Origin: Bidens hawaiensis
Lineage: Eukaryota; Streptophyta; Magnoliopsida; Asterales; Asteraceae
Assembly: GCA_021521415.1 (NCBI GenBank)
Contig: JAIQDT010009204.1
Span: 18,830-82,829 of the forward strand
Direction of reading: 5' to 3'
DNA: 64,000 bases
Part shown: positions 21,766 to 33,725 of the stretch, in pieces
How positions within the stretch are numbered: the first letter of the stretch is position 1
How the letters are laid out: every line of letters starts with the position of its first letter
Made by a program: the position numbers and the translations under genes
Notes under the pieces: generated by a model
What the model was told of the DNA's origin: nothing
Databases searched by the model: none
The model's input: the letters and a program-made list of their open reading frames with translations, nothing else

Positions 21766-24700
21766 TCAAACGACTTGGTAACTCTCAGTTACCAGTTGAG
21801 TCCTCTGAGAAAACTTGGGAGGAGCTCCACCCTTTAGCGGGACAATGCTTGCAACCTGCAAATATTTATATTTCGGTTACCATGAGACGAACAGGTCAAA
21901 AGCCACCTTTGAAATCATTTAATTATGAAGAAACTTAGATTATTATTTGGATAATATAGTATTCTTAAACATATTTGGTTACAAAATGATAACTGATTGG
22001 CTGAAAAATATCCAAAGAAAAATGAACAAAAAATATCTTTATTTATTTATTTATAAAAAAATATCTGAATTTGACATATACTCAACACAATCAGTAGTTA
22101 TTCATAATTTGTATTTTATTACAGTTGGTAAGTTCGTAATCCTATTATTTATCACTTTTAAAAGTGCATCTTTAAAAAATCCCTAAGCATACCCTTTGTT
22201 TACATGGTACAAAATTTGTAACATGATTCAAACCGTGTCATGTAGTAGATGAATTACAAATGCATACCTTCATGTCACTGAAAGTACTTGTTGCTGAAAA
22301 CCGCACAGAAATCGGGAAGAACACCGAGGTAACGGTTGGAGGAACAACAAACTCCATCGAGCCACTACACAATATCATTATACTTTTAGCAAAGTCATGC
22401 TTTTCAAAAACGAAGTTTTAATTGATGTGCACTTGCCTGCGGTTGGAGTTATCGATGAGAAGTATAGACCACTCCAATATCGAATTTCTAGCATCAAACC
22501 TGCATTTGAAAATTAAAAAACAAAACAAATTTTTAAACACCCACAAATATAATAATGCTGTTTTACAATATATAAGCTAAGAACTCACCTCCATTCTCCA
22601 TCAATCTGCCTTACATTTGGCGCCTCTCTAAGAGCTGGAAGAGGGACCGAAATAACCACATTTTGTAAATCAAACATTGATGAAGCCTCATACTCCATGC
22701 TAACATAAGTTTCATTTCCAGAAACAGAAGGCCAGCAGTTAACTGAAAGACAGAGAATTCAACTCAGAATAAAGCATATAGAAACAAATAAAAGCACATA
22801 TATAATAACAGAAACTTACTTGTCAATGGCACAGCTGACTCATCTTTACTTTGCATTCCCCACTTGAGGAGACCAAGACCGTCACCAGACTGGCCGGCTG
22901 GAAATGGCCTGTTAGCGTCTTTAGATCCCAGAATATTTTCACTTGCGAACAACTCTTTGTTGATGTTAGGATGCGTCTTGAATTTGATCTCTGGATTACC
23001 AGCACTCTCAATCTGTACATCACATCATAACAAACAAACTTATCTTTACAAAGCCCACAATAACCTAACACCATAAAACTATAATAATCTGCAGAATGAG
23101 AACCTGAACTTGGATAAAACCGTCATCTTGGTTAAGTATTTGAAGAGACAAAGTTCCTTGCACATCAAAGTTTGAGAGACCACCGTCTCTTTTTAGGGCC
23201 ACATTAAGCTTCTCTTCAACAGTTAAAGTTATGGGGTCAGTAGGTGGTGGAGCAGTAGCAGCAGCACCTCTGGTTGGTCTTACATCCTCAACAATGACTT
23301 CACCTTCAGCTTTCAGTGATTCCAAGAACTGGTTTGCCCTTTGTGATTTGCCTAATTTCATACCCATGCCTTTAGTTGGAGCAGTAACTGCAGCAGTTGG
23401 ACGACCTGAAACACCACTAGTGATTGATTAAATACCATCTTTTAGTCTACGGTTGTTCAAAAAATTCGTCCAAAAAAAACTCGATCGAAATCGGCTTGTT
23501 TGTAAACGAGTCGAGGGCTCAACTTGTTCTGTAAACGAGCAGAGCCCGAGCCAAGGTCAGCTCGGCTCTTGGCTCGCTTGTTTAAATTAAATTCGCATGT
23601 GTGTATGGATGCATTATTTTAGAACAAGTTTTATGTTGAGGACTGCAAGAGCCGCATAAAGCACGTGTACGTTGCATTAATGAATTAACAATATAGTGGG
23701 TGGACTAGCAGTTCTCAACATATTTCTTGGTTCTGATTTGAACACTCCCCTATATTTCTTTGTAAAAGCCGTATAGCATTTTTTAGTGAAAAAAAATATA
23801 CTGAAAATTCTGTTAACATTAAAAATTTCCGTCTGGTTTGTTTAAAAGTAAAGCCCAACTTTTAATATATATAAATTATAATCCAAACTTTAATCTATAT
23901 ATGTAAATTATGAATTCGGTAGTTTATAAATTTTGCCTTTATGTGTATGTCAGAAATATAACTTTTAGCTTATATATTTACCAATACATGTATTAAAATA
24001 CAAAATTTCAAAAATAAACAAACCACGAACGGGCTCAAGCTTTTGACAAGCCGAGCCGAAGGTCAACATTGCAGCTCAGTAAGATAAGCGAGCCCAGAGT
24101 CCAAGACCGAGCCCATCCTGATTTGGTTCGGCTCGGATCAGCTCGTTTACAGCACTATCTCAGTCTTAAACAATTTTCAAGTATAAATGAGAAATCCGTG
24201 ACAAGTCAAGTGGTCAACTGACCTTTAGTCTTCGTTGAGAAAGAGTCCACATCAGAGGTTATTCCAAATCCAGAACCACTTCCAAAGGTATTGCCACTTG
24301 ATATGCCCGTATCATTGCCAAAAGAGTTATCCATTCTTCCAATTGAACCCATTGAACCCATTGATTGAAGAGCAGAATAACCGCCTTTTTCCAATCTACC
24401 CTTCTCAATCTGCATAAATTCACACAAACTTGTTGCAACAGAAATTTAACAAAAAGGGCAAAGCAAATTTAATAACTTTACCTTGCTTTTATCAATCTCG
24501 TTAGCTTTACGCTTCATAACATTATTGGTTTCATTGATCTTGCTTTGCAATACCAATTTGTGCAATCTTTCCTCATGACTCTCCATCTCACAGTATTGCC
24601 TAACTTGTGCAACAGTCACATTCTCCTTATGCCCAAGAGAAATCACTTCATCAAATGCAAAAATCAGCTCAAATGCATTCTTGCAAATGCCTTCTTCATC

Positions 24701-26021
24701 TAAAGAAGCAGAATACTCAGGGACCTATGTATAGTTAAGGAAATCAATAGTTTTGTTTTCATCAATAATGGAGCAACTTGAAAGTGTACAAAAAGAATGA
24801 GTGGAGCTTCAAATATGTTTATCAACATTGTGTAGATACATCATTTAGAAGCAATACATCAAGTCCACTTTATGTTGGACTCTTTGTGAATCATACAAGT
24901 TTCAAAATACTATGTGTACTCTTTGTGAAAAAATGAGACAAAAGTGATGAGAGAAAATTACAAATTTCCCAAAAGTAATAGCATAATGTGGAAAAAGTAA
25001 AAATCAATCTTGAACACTACCAGATTTATCTTGAATAAACACCATACAAAAAGTAAGATCTTAGTATATAAACAAGAAGATGACCAGTTTTATGTTAAAA
25101 GGATACGACTTTAGAAAGAAGCCTCAGGGTATCAAGATCGTCAAGGATATTGCTTTGCTTATTAGTCACAAGCAGCAGATACACACCCTCCATTGGTTGG
25201 TACACATAGCGCACGTTTTCTGTCTCAACATAGGTATGTTGCTTCCCATTTCCAATCAACTTAGGAAAAGCTGCCAGAAGCCCCTCAATTCTTATTCGGG
25301 ACATTTCAACAAACTGCCTTGAAACAAGTGCTGCACAAGGATTACATAAAGGTTAGTTAACAAAACTTGAATTGGTAACTGAGTGAACTCAAGCCTTCTG
25401 CTAGAGTGAGTTTCAAGGCACTCTATCACACATTATAATTTTCTTAATATAGATCTTAAAAAAGGCTTACTAAATAAACTACAAAAAGGTTAACCAAAGT
25501 ATTGGTTACTATAGATCTTAAACACTGTGAATACTTCATCTGTTTTAGCATGCACATCATACTAACCAGATCCTGAAGAAACCATGAGGCATGTGTATCA
25601 ATTGCCATAAATAACAGTAATCAACCAAGACAAGATGATTGTACATTTTCTGATTTGGACAACATGTAATCAGTTATCAAATCAAACAAATACTAACAAG
25701 TCAACCTACTGCATAACTAGAGTTGTGCAGTATGCTTGTGAAATGCTTTGCTTGGCAGTACATATTCTAAAACAAAAAATACAAAAACAGAATTGAATCA
25801 CATCTGGTTTAATTGAAGGATCCAAAACATAAACAACAGAATGAGATATGACCTTTTCCAGATTTACTGGTAATAGAAGCTGCTAGAACAACCTAAATAA
25901 AATTAAAAAAAAAAACGAATTAGAAATCAATAGATCATAATGAATGGGAAAATTGCAATGTAATATCAGATTCAAAGTTAAGGATTACGAAATTGAAGCA
26001 TGTAATGAGACTGATTACCAT
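21766..26021 (-). CDS. Coatomer subunit delta (delta-COP), 11 coding exons, complete
   Basis: Coding exons on the minus strand: 26021-26019 (only the ATG), 25892-25853, 25330-25107, 24724-24482, 24409-24223, 23405-23104, 23012-22820, 22742-22589, 22499-22437, 22364-22268, 21855-21766. They join in frame to 531 residues, close to the plant delta-COP length of about 527. The N-terminal longin-like domain (about 1-140) has [29 protein letters not shown] and [12 protein letters not shown]; a linker rich in Gly/Ser follows; the C-terminal mu-homology domain (about 290-531) has [18 protein letters not shown] and [20 protein letters not shown]. Delta-COP is a core subunit of the COPI coat for Golgi-to-ER and intra-Golgi vesicles. 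Ten introns are seen: nine GT-AG, and intron 9 (22436-22365), which uses a GC donor in the strong context AG|GCAAGT. The first intron follows directly after the start codon. Confidence 0.95.
23450..24162. mobile_element. Inverted-repeat element of the GTAAACGAGC family in delta-COP intron 5
   Basis: The 817-bp intron 5 is mostly this element. Its left part has TTTGTAAACGAGTCGAG and TGTAAACGAGCAGAGCCCGA, its right part GGCTCGGATCAGCTCGTTTA, with an A/T-rich middle. It resembles the element at 42611-42782, where a target duplication supports a hAT-type MITE. The borders here are approximate because the ends have diverged. Confidence 0.55.
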
Positions 26022-26250
26022 TATGACGAGTATTCGGATTCAACAGCTACTGGATCCAAACAAATGCGAATGTGTGAGTAAACCTAGAGAAGAAAATGAA
26101 ACAGAATAATTTAATCAGATGAATGTAATGTAATGTAGTAGTATAGTAAGATTGAGTGGGATTGTAATTAGTTAAACGCACCGAGCCAATTGATTGATTT
26201 CTCAGGCGAAGGAAACAAGTGAACGGAGATCCGGTGAATGTTGCCTGTAT
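26022..26250 (-). promoter_or_regulatory. delta-COP leader and probable leader intron
   Basis: Upstream of the ATG on the minus strand, a leader exon precedes a donor-like GGCTCG|GTGCGTTTAA near 26182, with an acceptor-like CTTCTCTAG near 26085, so a leader intron is likely in addition to the one after the ATG. The transcription start is probably near 26240. The assignment is by splice-site appearance only. Confidence 0.4.
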
Positions 26251-26344
26251 GTGTTCAGTTATAATAAAGGCTGAAATCTTAACTCGTAACCTTTAGTTTT
26301 AACTTTCACCAATTAAGTTAAGTTAACTTAACTTGACCAGATGG

Positions 26345-26656
26345 ATGTAAATTGGATGTGGCGCACTCACTTTATTAGTAATAATAGGTATGGGGTTCAA
26401 ACCTTACTATTATTAATCTATATGGGAGATATCAGAAATTAGGGTTCGAGTCCTGATCTCACCCTGTTTTACCGGCTCATCACTGTCGTGTCATTTGACG
26501 GGCGTGGAGGTCGGGTTTTATCCGGGGAATCCCTCAATAGGTGAACCGCTAGGGGCTCCGTCCATCCAGAGTCGTGGCCAGCTCGGGCTATCTTTAGCCA
26601 ATAGAAGCCGTGTACGGAGTACTCGGTGTCAGTTGGTTGTTCCGAAAAAAAAAAAA
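26345..26656 (+). mobile_element. SINE-like retroposon with A tail and target duplication
   Basis: The segment ends in a 12-base A run (26645-26656) and is flanked by imperfect 15-bp repeats AACTTGACCAGATGG (26330-26344) and AACTTAACCACATGG (26655-26669), matching at 13 of 15. It contains a perfect pol III B-box-like GGTTCGAGTCC at 26443-26453, and a second similar GGTTCAAACCT at about 26394. It has no coding potential. The A box is not clear. These features suggest a tRNA-derived SINE; the family is not identified. Confidence 0.6.
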
Positions 26657-26669
26657 CTTAACCACATGG

Positions 26670-26937
26670 ATTGGATGGAGTAATCATGTTTCATTTTCAT
26701 CCTCAACAACCTACCAATAGAAGATGTCACTATGCTCAGAGTTCGTTAGCATTTAGCTCAATTGTTGTATATATAGGTGGTGCTAGGGTAAAGGACATTT
26801 CTTGAGTTACAACGATTATGATTAGGAGTCTCATATCTAAATACTAACTATTTGGTTATGTATTGAAGAACAAGAAGAATAATACTAACTATTTGGTCAA
26901 GTATTGGAGCATTATTCAAAATATCATTTAATGCCTA
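26670..26937. other. Intergenic, nothing recognised
   Basis: Two copies of ATACTAACTATTTGGT lie near 26843 and 26881, a short local direct duplication. No gene or element ends are seen. Confidence 0.5.
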
Positions 26938-29107
26938 TGTCACACTCCCATCTTAGGCCTAGGAGCGTGACCCGTAAGTTGGTATCGTAATTGTAAATAA
27001 ATCAGAGTTGCGTTTGTTTGCGGAAGACTTAATAAACTTTAAGGATCAAAAGTGTAATATTTGTATATACATTCAAAAGACGGGATTATAAAACACCCGT
27101 TTAAGTTGTTACAAAATATTTATGTCTTTATAATTACAAACCACCATGTTTATATATTAAGTTACAAAAGAAATCCGAGCCATCGGATATATTAATAACA
27201 CTTCGACATTCCAAGTGCTAATCTTGTTCACCTGCAAAATGTAAGAAAATACTTCAGCAACGAATGCTGGTGAACACGCTGACGCAAAAATAACTTCTTT
27301 TACTTTATTACCCCTCGAGACTACGTCTGCCTCGGCCCAACGTGGCTTAGAAATAACAAAGTCAAATAACACATTATAAATCGAGCCTCTACTCTAGGTC
27401 ACCTCAGCAAACACCGCAGCGTTCGACTTAATTAAGTACACGTAAATATACACAACGGTCGTACTCCCTGCAGGAGAGCATCCTACGACCAAGGGTGGTG
27501 CGATCATGCTCATACACCTATGTAAGGATCCAGACATATGTATACCACAGCCTGAGGGCTAGGTTCATACTCTTATCTATAACGGTTTTAGGAACACATA
27601 ATTCCTTGTAAACAATTTCATATAACAAGTTTGACTCATTTGAAAACAAGTTTAAAAGTTTGGAGCGTATTCACCTTGTCTCTTTAGGATCGGCTTCACT
27701 CACCGTCCAGTGGTATTTCCCTTTCTTTATCTCGCACCTATAGTACGAGTATAAATATTTGTTAGTCGGATACACGATCCGGCTTAAGGCCTTTAGTCTT
27801 ATCTCAATCCTCGATGAACCTTTAGTTCATTTTCTTTTACTTAAAAACCTTTAGTTTAAAAGTAAATTATAAACCTTTAGTTTATAATAAAAACCCGACG
27901 TTTCTTCTTCTCTAAGAAACGTAATCATTTTATTTTATTATTTAAGAATACTCTTTATTCATTAAATAATATTTTCATAACAAAGAGTATATATACATAT
28001 ATACTTACACATATATATATGTAATCACAATATTCAATATTCATACTTTTATTCATTTCTTTGTTATGTTTTCTTTTCTTTTATCGAGGTATCGAGTATA
28101 ACCTCGACTTAAGGCTTAAGCCTTGAATATAATATTGAATTATACTGAGTTCATTATTACGCCTAACCTTAGTGGCGTATCGAAGCTCTAGGGACTTGAG
28201 CAACACTCCAACACCGCTTGATCTCTTTGGTCGTCAAACGATAACGCCAAATCTTCAACACTCGATGACACACTTATCGAGATTCATCGCCATTTCAACA
28301 AACACCGTCTTGGTATGTGGGTGGAGGGTGGCACACACACTTTGAGGAAACGTAGGTTCACAAACGAAGGATCGGGACACGTTTATCGAGATAAATCGTT
28401 AATATGATTGTCGGGTTTTAGTGAGAAGCTAGAGAGAAGTAAGAGAGCTGAGTTGTGGGATGCCAAGAATGAAACCCGCACCTTGCTATTTATAGACAAA
28501 ATTTTGGTCCCCATCGCGGTACGCGATGGGTCCCTGAGCAAACCTATCGCGTACCGCGATATAGGTCTGCTGACGCACAGCGTAGACCTGCCACGTGTTG
28601 ACACGTGGCAGGCGCCGCTTCACGTGGCGGCAGTGTTGTCACGTGGTGACACGTGGCAGCACATAGTGTCACCGTGTGCCACGTGGCACACGTGTCACAC
28701 ATTGTCAGACACCCCATCGCGGTACGCGATGGGAGTCTCTTCTGACTCATCGCCTAGCGCGATGGGTCAGGAAAACAGAATTTTCATTTTTAACCCTCAA
28801 GTTTGAATTTTGGTAATTTTAGTCCCTAGACTTTGAAAAGTTGATACTTTGGACTCGAAATTTTCACGTTGTTACTGCCTAGCTCATGAGTAAAGGTCTT
28901 CTACATCTAGCATGGGAAGGATCTAACCTTCAACAAATCACACTTCGTGTTAGCTTGCATGACTTAAAACAAACTTTCTTATTTAAAAATAAAAATCCTA
29001 AAACATTTATGCAACTTTACTAATTACAACAAAGAATGTTAAGAAGAAGACTGAATATGACGGTAGAGAAAAACTTGTGGCGCATTAGGGGGCGGGGGGT
29101 TGTCACA
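26938..29107 (-). mobile_element. Solo LTR (2,170 bp), minus orientation
   Basis: The ends are TGTCACACTCC on the left and GGTTGTCACA on the right, so read on the minus strand it starts TGTGACAACC and ends GAGTGTGACA. A perfect 5-bp target duplication GCCTA lies at 26933-26937 and 29108-29112. No internal coding region remains. A TATA box (CTATAAATAG on the minus strand) lies at 28495-28486. Directly upstream of it, for the minus strand, is a cluster of palindromes at 28511-28766. Terminal sequence and length resemble the solo LTR at 1101-3755, so both probably come from related Ty3 (Tekay-like) families; the family name is an inference. Confidence 0.93.
28486..28766 (-). promoter_or_regulatory. 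LTR promoter: palindrome cluster upstream of a TATA box
   Basis: The 20-bp palindromic unit CCATCGCGGTACGCGATGGG occurs at 28511-28530 and again, identical, at 28714-28733; related forms are CTATCGCGTACCGCGATATAG at 28543-28563 (one copy in the opposite sense) and CATCGCCTAGCGCGATGGG at 28748-28766. Between them are repeated CACGTGGCA/TGTCACGTGG units with G-box cores CACGTG (about 28591-28692). The TATA box is at 28495-28486 on the minus strand, so all of these lie within about 270 bp upstream of it. Confidence 0.7.
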
Positions 29108-29112
29108 GCCTA

Positions 29113-29436
29113 GTTTTGGGCCCTAGTTGAATGACCAACAATTTGTAGCTCTTAAATTTATTTGCACCGGAAAATATTTATTTTCATAATAGAAAACAAC
29201 TTAAAAGCTGATCCAATAAAACATATTTTCATTAACAGAGATAAAACACCTTTTTCATTTGTTATTAACATTGTTCAAAACTTTCTAAATTGAAAACATC
29301 TCAGTTTTATAAAGTTAAACCATATACACATGGTATTTAAATCTTGAAAGAGTTTTATTTGGTATCACCATTTATGAATCTTGACTTACAGTTACACCAT
29401 ATGTTCCTTAGTCTGACACATTATATTTGGTTAAAG
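29113..29436. other. Intergenic, nothing recognised
   Basis: A/T-rich sequence without gene-like frames or element ends that I can support. Confidence 0.5.
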
Positions 29437-30226
29437 GTAATGAAACGAAGGGAGAATAGAATGAGAGAATGAATGGAATGAAGGGGGAATGAAATTGATC
29501 AGTACCATTCATTTGTCATGTTTGGTTAACCAATGAGAATAAAATAAATTATTAATTAATGTTGTATGTTATCCAATAAATTATAGAAATGATAAAAACA
29601 CTCTTATCTGACAGTAAACTTTTTTACCAAAAAAAAAAACTGAAATGACGACGGTGGTGGTGATAGTTGCTCCGGCGACAAAATGGTGGTAGCGATGGTG
29701 GTGGTAGTGGCGGTCACGCGTCAAGGGCGGTGGGTGTGGAGACGGTGGTGGTCAAGCGATGGTAGCATCGGTAGTCACGACGATGGTAGGGTGGCGGCGA
29801 TGGTGGTGGAGGTCAGGTGGTGGTGATCAGGCAGTGGCGGCGGTGATGGTCAGGCGGCGACAATGACAATGGTGGCAGTGGTTACGATGACAATGGTTGT
29901 GGAGGTTACGGTGACGATGGTGGCGACGACGGTGGTAGCGCTGGCGGTAAGGTAGTGGTGGTGGCAGCGGTGGCGAAAGTGATGGTGGAGACGACGACGG
30001 CGGCAGTGGCAGTCAGGTGGTGGTGGTGGCTATGGTAGTGGTTGTTGTTAGGTGGTGTTATTGTTGAGAAAGTGGTGTGAAGGAGGAATGAAATGAAAAA
30101 AAAAAGAAGGGGTGGGAATGAATTGTTTTGATGGAATGGAATTCCATATGTAATGGATGATTTCATTCTATTAAGCAACCAAACACCACTTTTTTCATTC
30201 TCAAACAATGAATCATTTCATTACCC
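29437..30226. mobile_element. Inverted-repeat element with a GGTGGT/GGCGGT minisatellite core
   Basis: The left end GGTAATGAAACGAAGGG with GAATAGAATGAG nearby and the reversed right end GGGTAATGAAATGATTCA with TTTGAGAATGA resemble each other. The words AATGGAATG and TTTGGTT recur near both ends. The middle (about 29640-30060) is a degenerate trinucleotide array of GGT, GGC, GAC and GTG. The 100-codon frame on the minus strand is His/Thr/Pro-rich repeat translation and not a gene. No target duplication was identified. Confidence 0.45.
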
Positions 30227-31967
30227 CTGTGATTACTACATACTAAACGATACCTTAGACATTTACATGGTCTAGTTTTATATATTCAAACCTTATATAT
30301 AGCATTGGGTTCGTTTATGGATTCAAAATTGTAGAAAACTAGAGGGAGACATGGTGAATAGGTTTTCTTAATTTTAGCTTAATTAAATATGCAATTTATT
30401 TGTTAAACTTTTTAATTACTCAAGATAAGCAACAAGTAAATAGTTAAATGGATATAGATAACAAAAACAATTTATAGAGAAGTGGATGCTAATTAATCCA
30501 CTGTACGCCCATTGACCGATTCTTCAATCAAGACTTTCTCCACTAGTCATTTCTCTAAATGGTAGAAATCCCCAATATAAAGTTTCTAATAAAGCGAATG
30601 CATTGATCACATTCTTCACACACTATGCCAAGATACTATGTCTTTATAAGTCTTCAACATTCACAACTATGCAAGTTTTGTCTTCAAGAGAGTGCTCAAA
30701 CTCTCAACAACTAAACAACACCATATGAATATAGTGTTCCTAACCCTTATCAAAAAATAACACGATATCAAGATAATGTTCCCGTCTAAAATCATCACCA
30801 TATGATGAACAACTCACTAACAAATCATTAGATCAACTCTGATGTCCTCTTAATAATACAAGATTAAATGAATGTTGTCGTAAGATGTCTTCTTCTTCTT
30901 GCTCTTCTTTGATCTTGATCTCTTCTTCAACTAATGCTTAAAAGATGTTAGAACTAAGAGAGTTATTCTTTAGATATGTAAACAAAAGGGGTGAAGAGAA
31001 ATGTTCACAACAAATCCTTTTACAGGGCAAAACGCAAGTCACGTGTGTTGGGACCTGGAAAGACCACGAATGATCCCCTCGGTTTGTTCCATCGACCATG
31101 GACATCCGGTCGATCCCTAACACTTTGCAATTTATGTTTTGATTGTTTTGAGATATCTTTGTCCACCTTTTTCACTTTGTTTGTTGAGTTTTTCACTTCT
31201 TAACATGTTAAACATCACATGGTTTGACATTAATTATCACTTCTTGTGAGAACTAGCATGAGTTAGGTTGGTTGCTTTTGTGTTTATCCAACCCACATTA
31301 CTATACATTTCCATTTGATTTTGTCTTGATTTATTTTTATACAAGTTAAATCTTCAAGAAAAAGATTACATGGAAGACTTGCCCATTATAGAATTATTCA
31401 TCCAAAAGAAGGGAAGAGAAAGGTTTCCATAAAAGGTGTGGTGTTTTTTATAATTCGACTTTATAATGATAAAAATCAAAGGTGTTACGATTCAGCAAAA
31501 AAAGAAAAAAATCTTAATATTCGAAATAACATTATAAGTCCATTAAACGTGTTCACCATAATTAATTCAGCAAAATATTATGTTTTATTTTTTAAATGGA
31601 TGAATATTTTCCTTTTAAAAAGGAAAGTTAAACAAAAAAAATATATGTGTTAAAAAAATCAAATATCACTCGTGTGTGAAATTGCCGAATTCCACTTTAT
31701 ACATTGAATACAAAAAGGTACCAGATTCGAAAACAATATTGATCACAAAGAAGAATGCAATAAAGTTTCATTTGTGGCCACTAAGTGTGCCCCAAAAGCA
31801 ACCAAGAAGCTACATGTCAATAATAACATAGATAGCTTAAAGCATAACATAAAAGCAAGGAATATGCATCACAAACCTGCAAATCAACTAAACGTTTTTA
31901 TCATTTTCTTCATCATCTCCAACCATTCTTCAAGACACACCCGAAACGGAACAAGTTCGACTAACTT
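30227..31967. other. Intergenic region upstream of the CHUP1-like gene
   Basis: No gene is seen. A/T-rich, with a TCTTCTTCTTCTTGCTCTTC stretch at about 30885-30905. The leader of the CHUP1-like gene probably lies in the last 200 bp; no clear TATA box was found. Open frames at 30938-31203 and 31438-31653 lack protein character. Confidence 0.6.
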
Positions 31968-33725
31968 ATGGAGATCACAAGATCACAAGAGTTGATCAAG
32001 TCAATATTGATCATGGCTGGAATCCCTCTAGCATTTTCGGTTACTTGTTCTTTGTTTTCAAGATTTAAAGGAAAAAAGATTTCATCTTTGCATGATCAAA
32101 TTCAAGAAACCAACAGCGAAAATGTTGATCATCTTAAAGAACATATTTTCACCCTTAAGTGTAAGATTGAAGAGCTTCAAGAGCTTGAAAGGGAGATAGA
32201 GGTTCGGTTTTTTAAATTTATTGAGTTGAAGGATCAAGAACACACGCTAATAGAGGTTCAAAACGGTTTGCATATGGAGAAAGAACGAGCCGAGTTCTTG
32301 GAAAGGGAGGTGTCAACTATGGAGGATCAGAACAAGAAGTTTGATGAGATGGTGGTCGAGTATTTACACGCTTTGGAAGAACTTAAATCTTTGCGGTCGG
32401 AGAACAAAGTTGTTAAAAGAAGGGAGAAGAATGTTTTGAGGAAAAATAAAGAAAGTTTGAGGTTGATTGTGAAACAGAAGTTAAAGATTGAAGCACAAGA
32501 AGAAGAAATGTTGAGTAATGAATCCGAGTTGAAACAAAAAGATGTTGTGATCGAGGGGTTCGAGCGAGAAGTTGAGGTAATGAGAGCAGAGATCGATCGG
32601 TTGGAGAACGAGAAGAACGAGGCTTTGAACAAGCTAGAGACAACGGAAAATGAAGTCGTATCGAAGGTAAATTGTAGAGTTGGAAACACGGGTGGGTTAG
32701 GTCACGAATCAAAATCGATTATTTTCAATAATGATCTGAAATAAGGGGTGTTTACGGTTCTGTTGTAATTGTTTTTATGGTAAACCACGAGCAACTGTGA
32801 GCAATGGTTTTTGACCGTTGTAAACCAAATCAAAGCTTTGAAAACGAAAACTAAACCAAGCGAAACCATTATAAGGGTTTGGCTTTGGTTTGTTTCACGG
32901 TTTGACCTAACGGGATATTAATAATAAAAAGCTACTTATATAATATAATGAAAAAAAGAGGTGATAATTCTCCAAAATTTGAAACTTAAAAGACCATGTC
33001 CCTATGGTTAAGCAAAGGCCAATCATGTATAGTACAACTTAAAAACATTAAAGGCTCAAGTAAAATATAAAATTTACATACCCAAAAACTGTAACTCAAA
33101 TCATTTGTTACGATTTGAAAATCCTTAACTGATGACTGATTTGGACAGTATGTTTTAGATATATTCTTTAACCTATTTTCTTATATATATTCTTTTACCT
33201 AGGTATGATGCACATAAAACAAACCTTGAATCACACAATTTTGTCTTGGTTTTTTAGGCAGAAGCAGAACAGATACTCTTGGAGAACTACAACCGAGTAG
33301 TAAACGAGCTAGAAAACATAAAAAAGGACCGTGCAAACGAACTAAAAGAGCTGATATATTTGCGTTGGTGTCATGCATGCCTACGGCATGAGCTTGCAAG
33401 GAGGAAGGAGCTCGAGCAACAAACAGAACATCATGAAGAAATAGTTAACAATAATCACGAGCCAGGACTGGAGTTAAGGCAAAATGTAGCACTAGAAGAG
33501 TGCAAAGCTCATGAATCGGACAATGAGAACGTGGCACCCCATGATGAGCCATTTTTTGGACCCAGTCAACAACACAAGAAACGGAGATGGTTGGTTAGGA
33601 AGTTCAAGAAATGGGTCGAGGGAAACGAGAAGCGTCATGAGACCAAGTGTTTTGGAAGCCAGTCGGTCGTTGACGAGACTGAAGAGCGACATGAGGCTGG
33701 AAGGAAATCATGTTCGAGTGTTTAA
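31968..33725 (+). CDS. CHUP1-like coiled-coil protein, two exons, 388 residues
   Basis: Exons 31968-32666 and 33258-33725, one GT-AG intron in phase 0. The N-terminus (about residues 9-28, LIKSILIMAGIPLAFSVTCS) is a hydrophobic segment followed by basic FSRFKGKK, a membrane-anchor arrangement like that of CHUP1 in the chloroplast outer envelope. A long coiled coil follows (about 40-270, for example ELERE, MEDQNKKFDEMVVEY, FEREVEVMRAEIDRLENEKN). Exon 2 has ELKELIYLRWCHACLRHELA, the signature of the CHUP1 family (EELVYLRWVNACLR-type). The C-terminus is basic and then acidic. CHUP1 itself binds actin and positions chloroplasts. This protein is much shorter than CHUP1 and lacks a proline-rich region, so it is more like the short members of the family, and its exact role is unknown. 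Confidence 0.7.

Noticed and set aside
26443..26453. A tRNA gene at the GGTTCGAGTCC motif
   Set aside because: No cloverleaf could be made and no A box at the right distance; the A tail and flanking repeats favour a SINE.
29906..30208. 100-codon frame rich in His, Thr and Pro on the minus strand
   Set aside because: It is the translation of a GGT/GGC/GTG trinucleotide array inside an inverted-repeat element; no start context, splice sites or domain.
32327..32712. Minus-strand frames opposite the CHUP1-like gene
   Set aside because: Ser/Phe/Leu-rich shadows of the Glu/Lys-rich coiled-coil coding strand.
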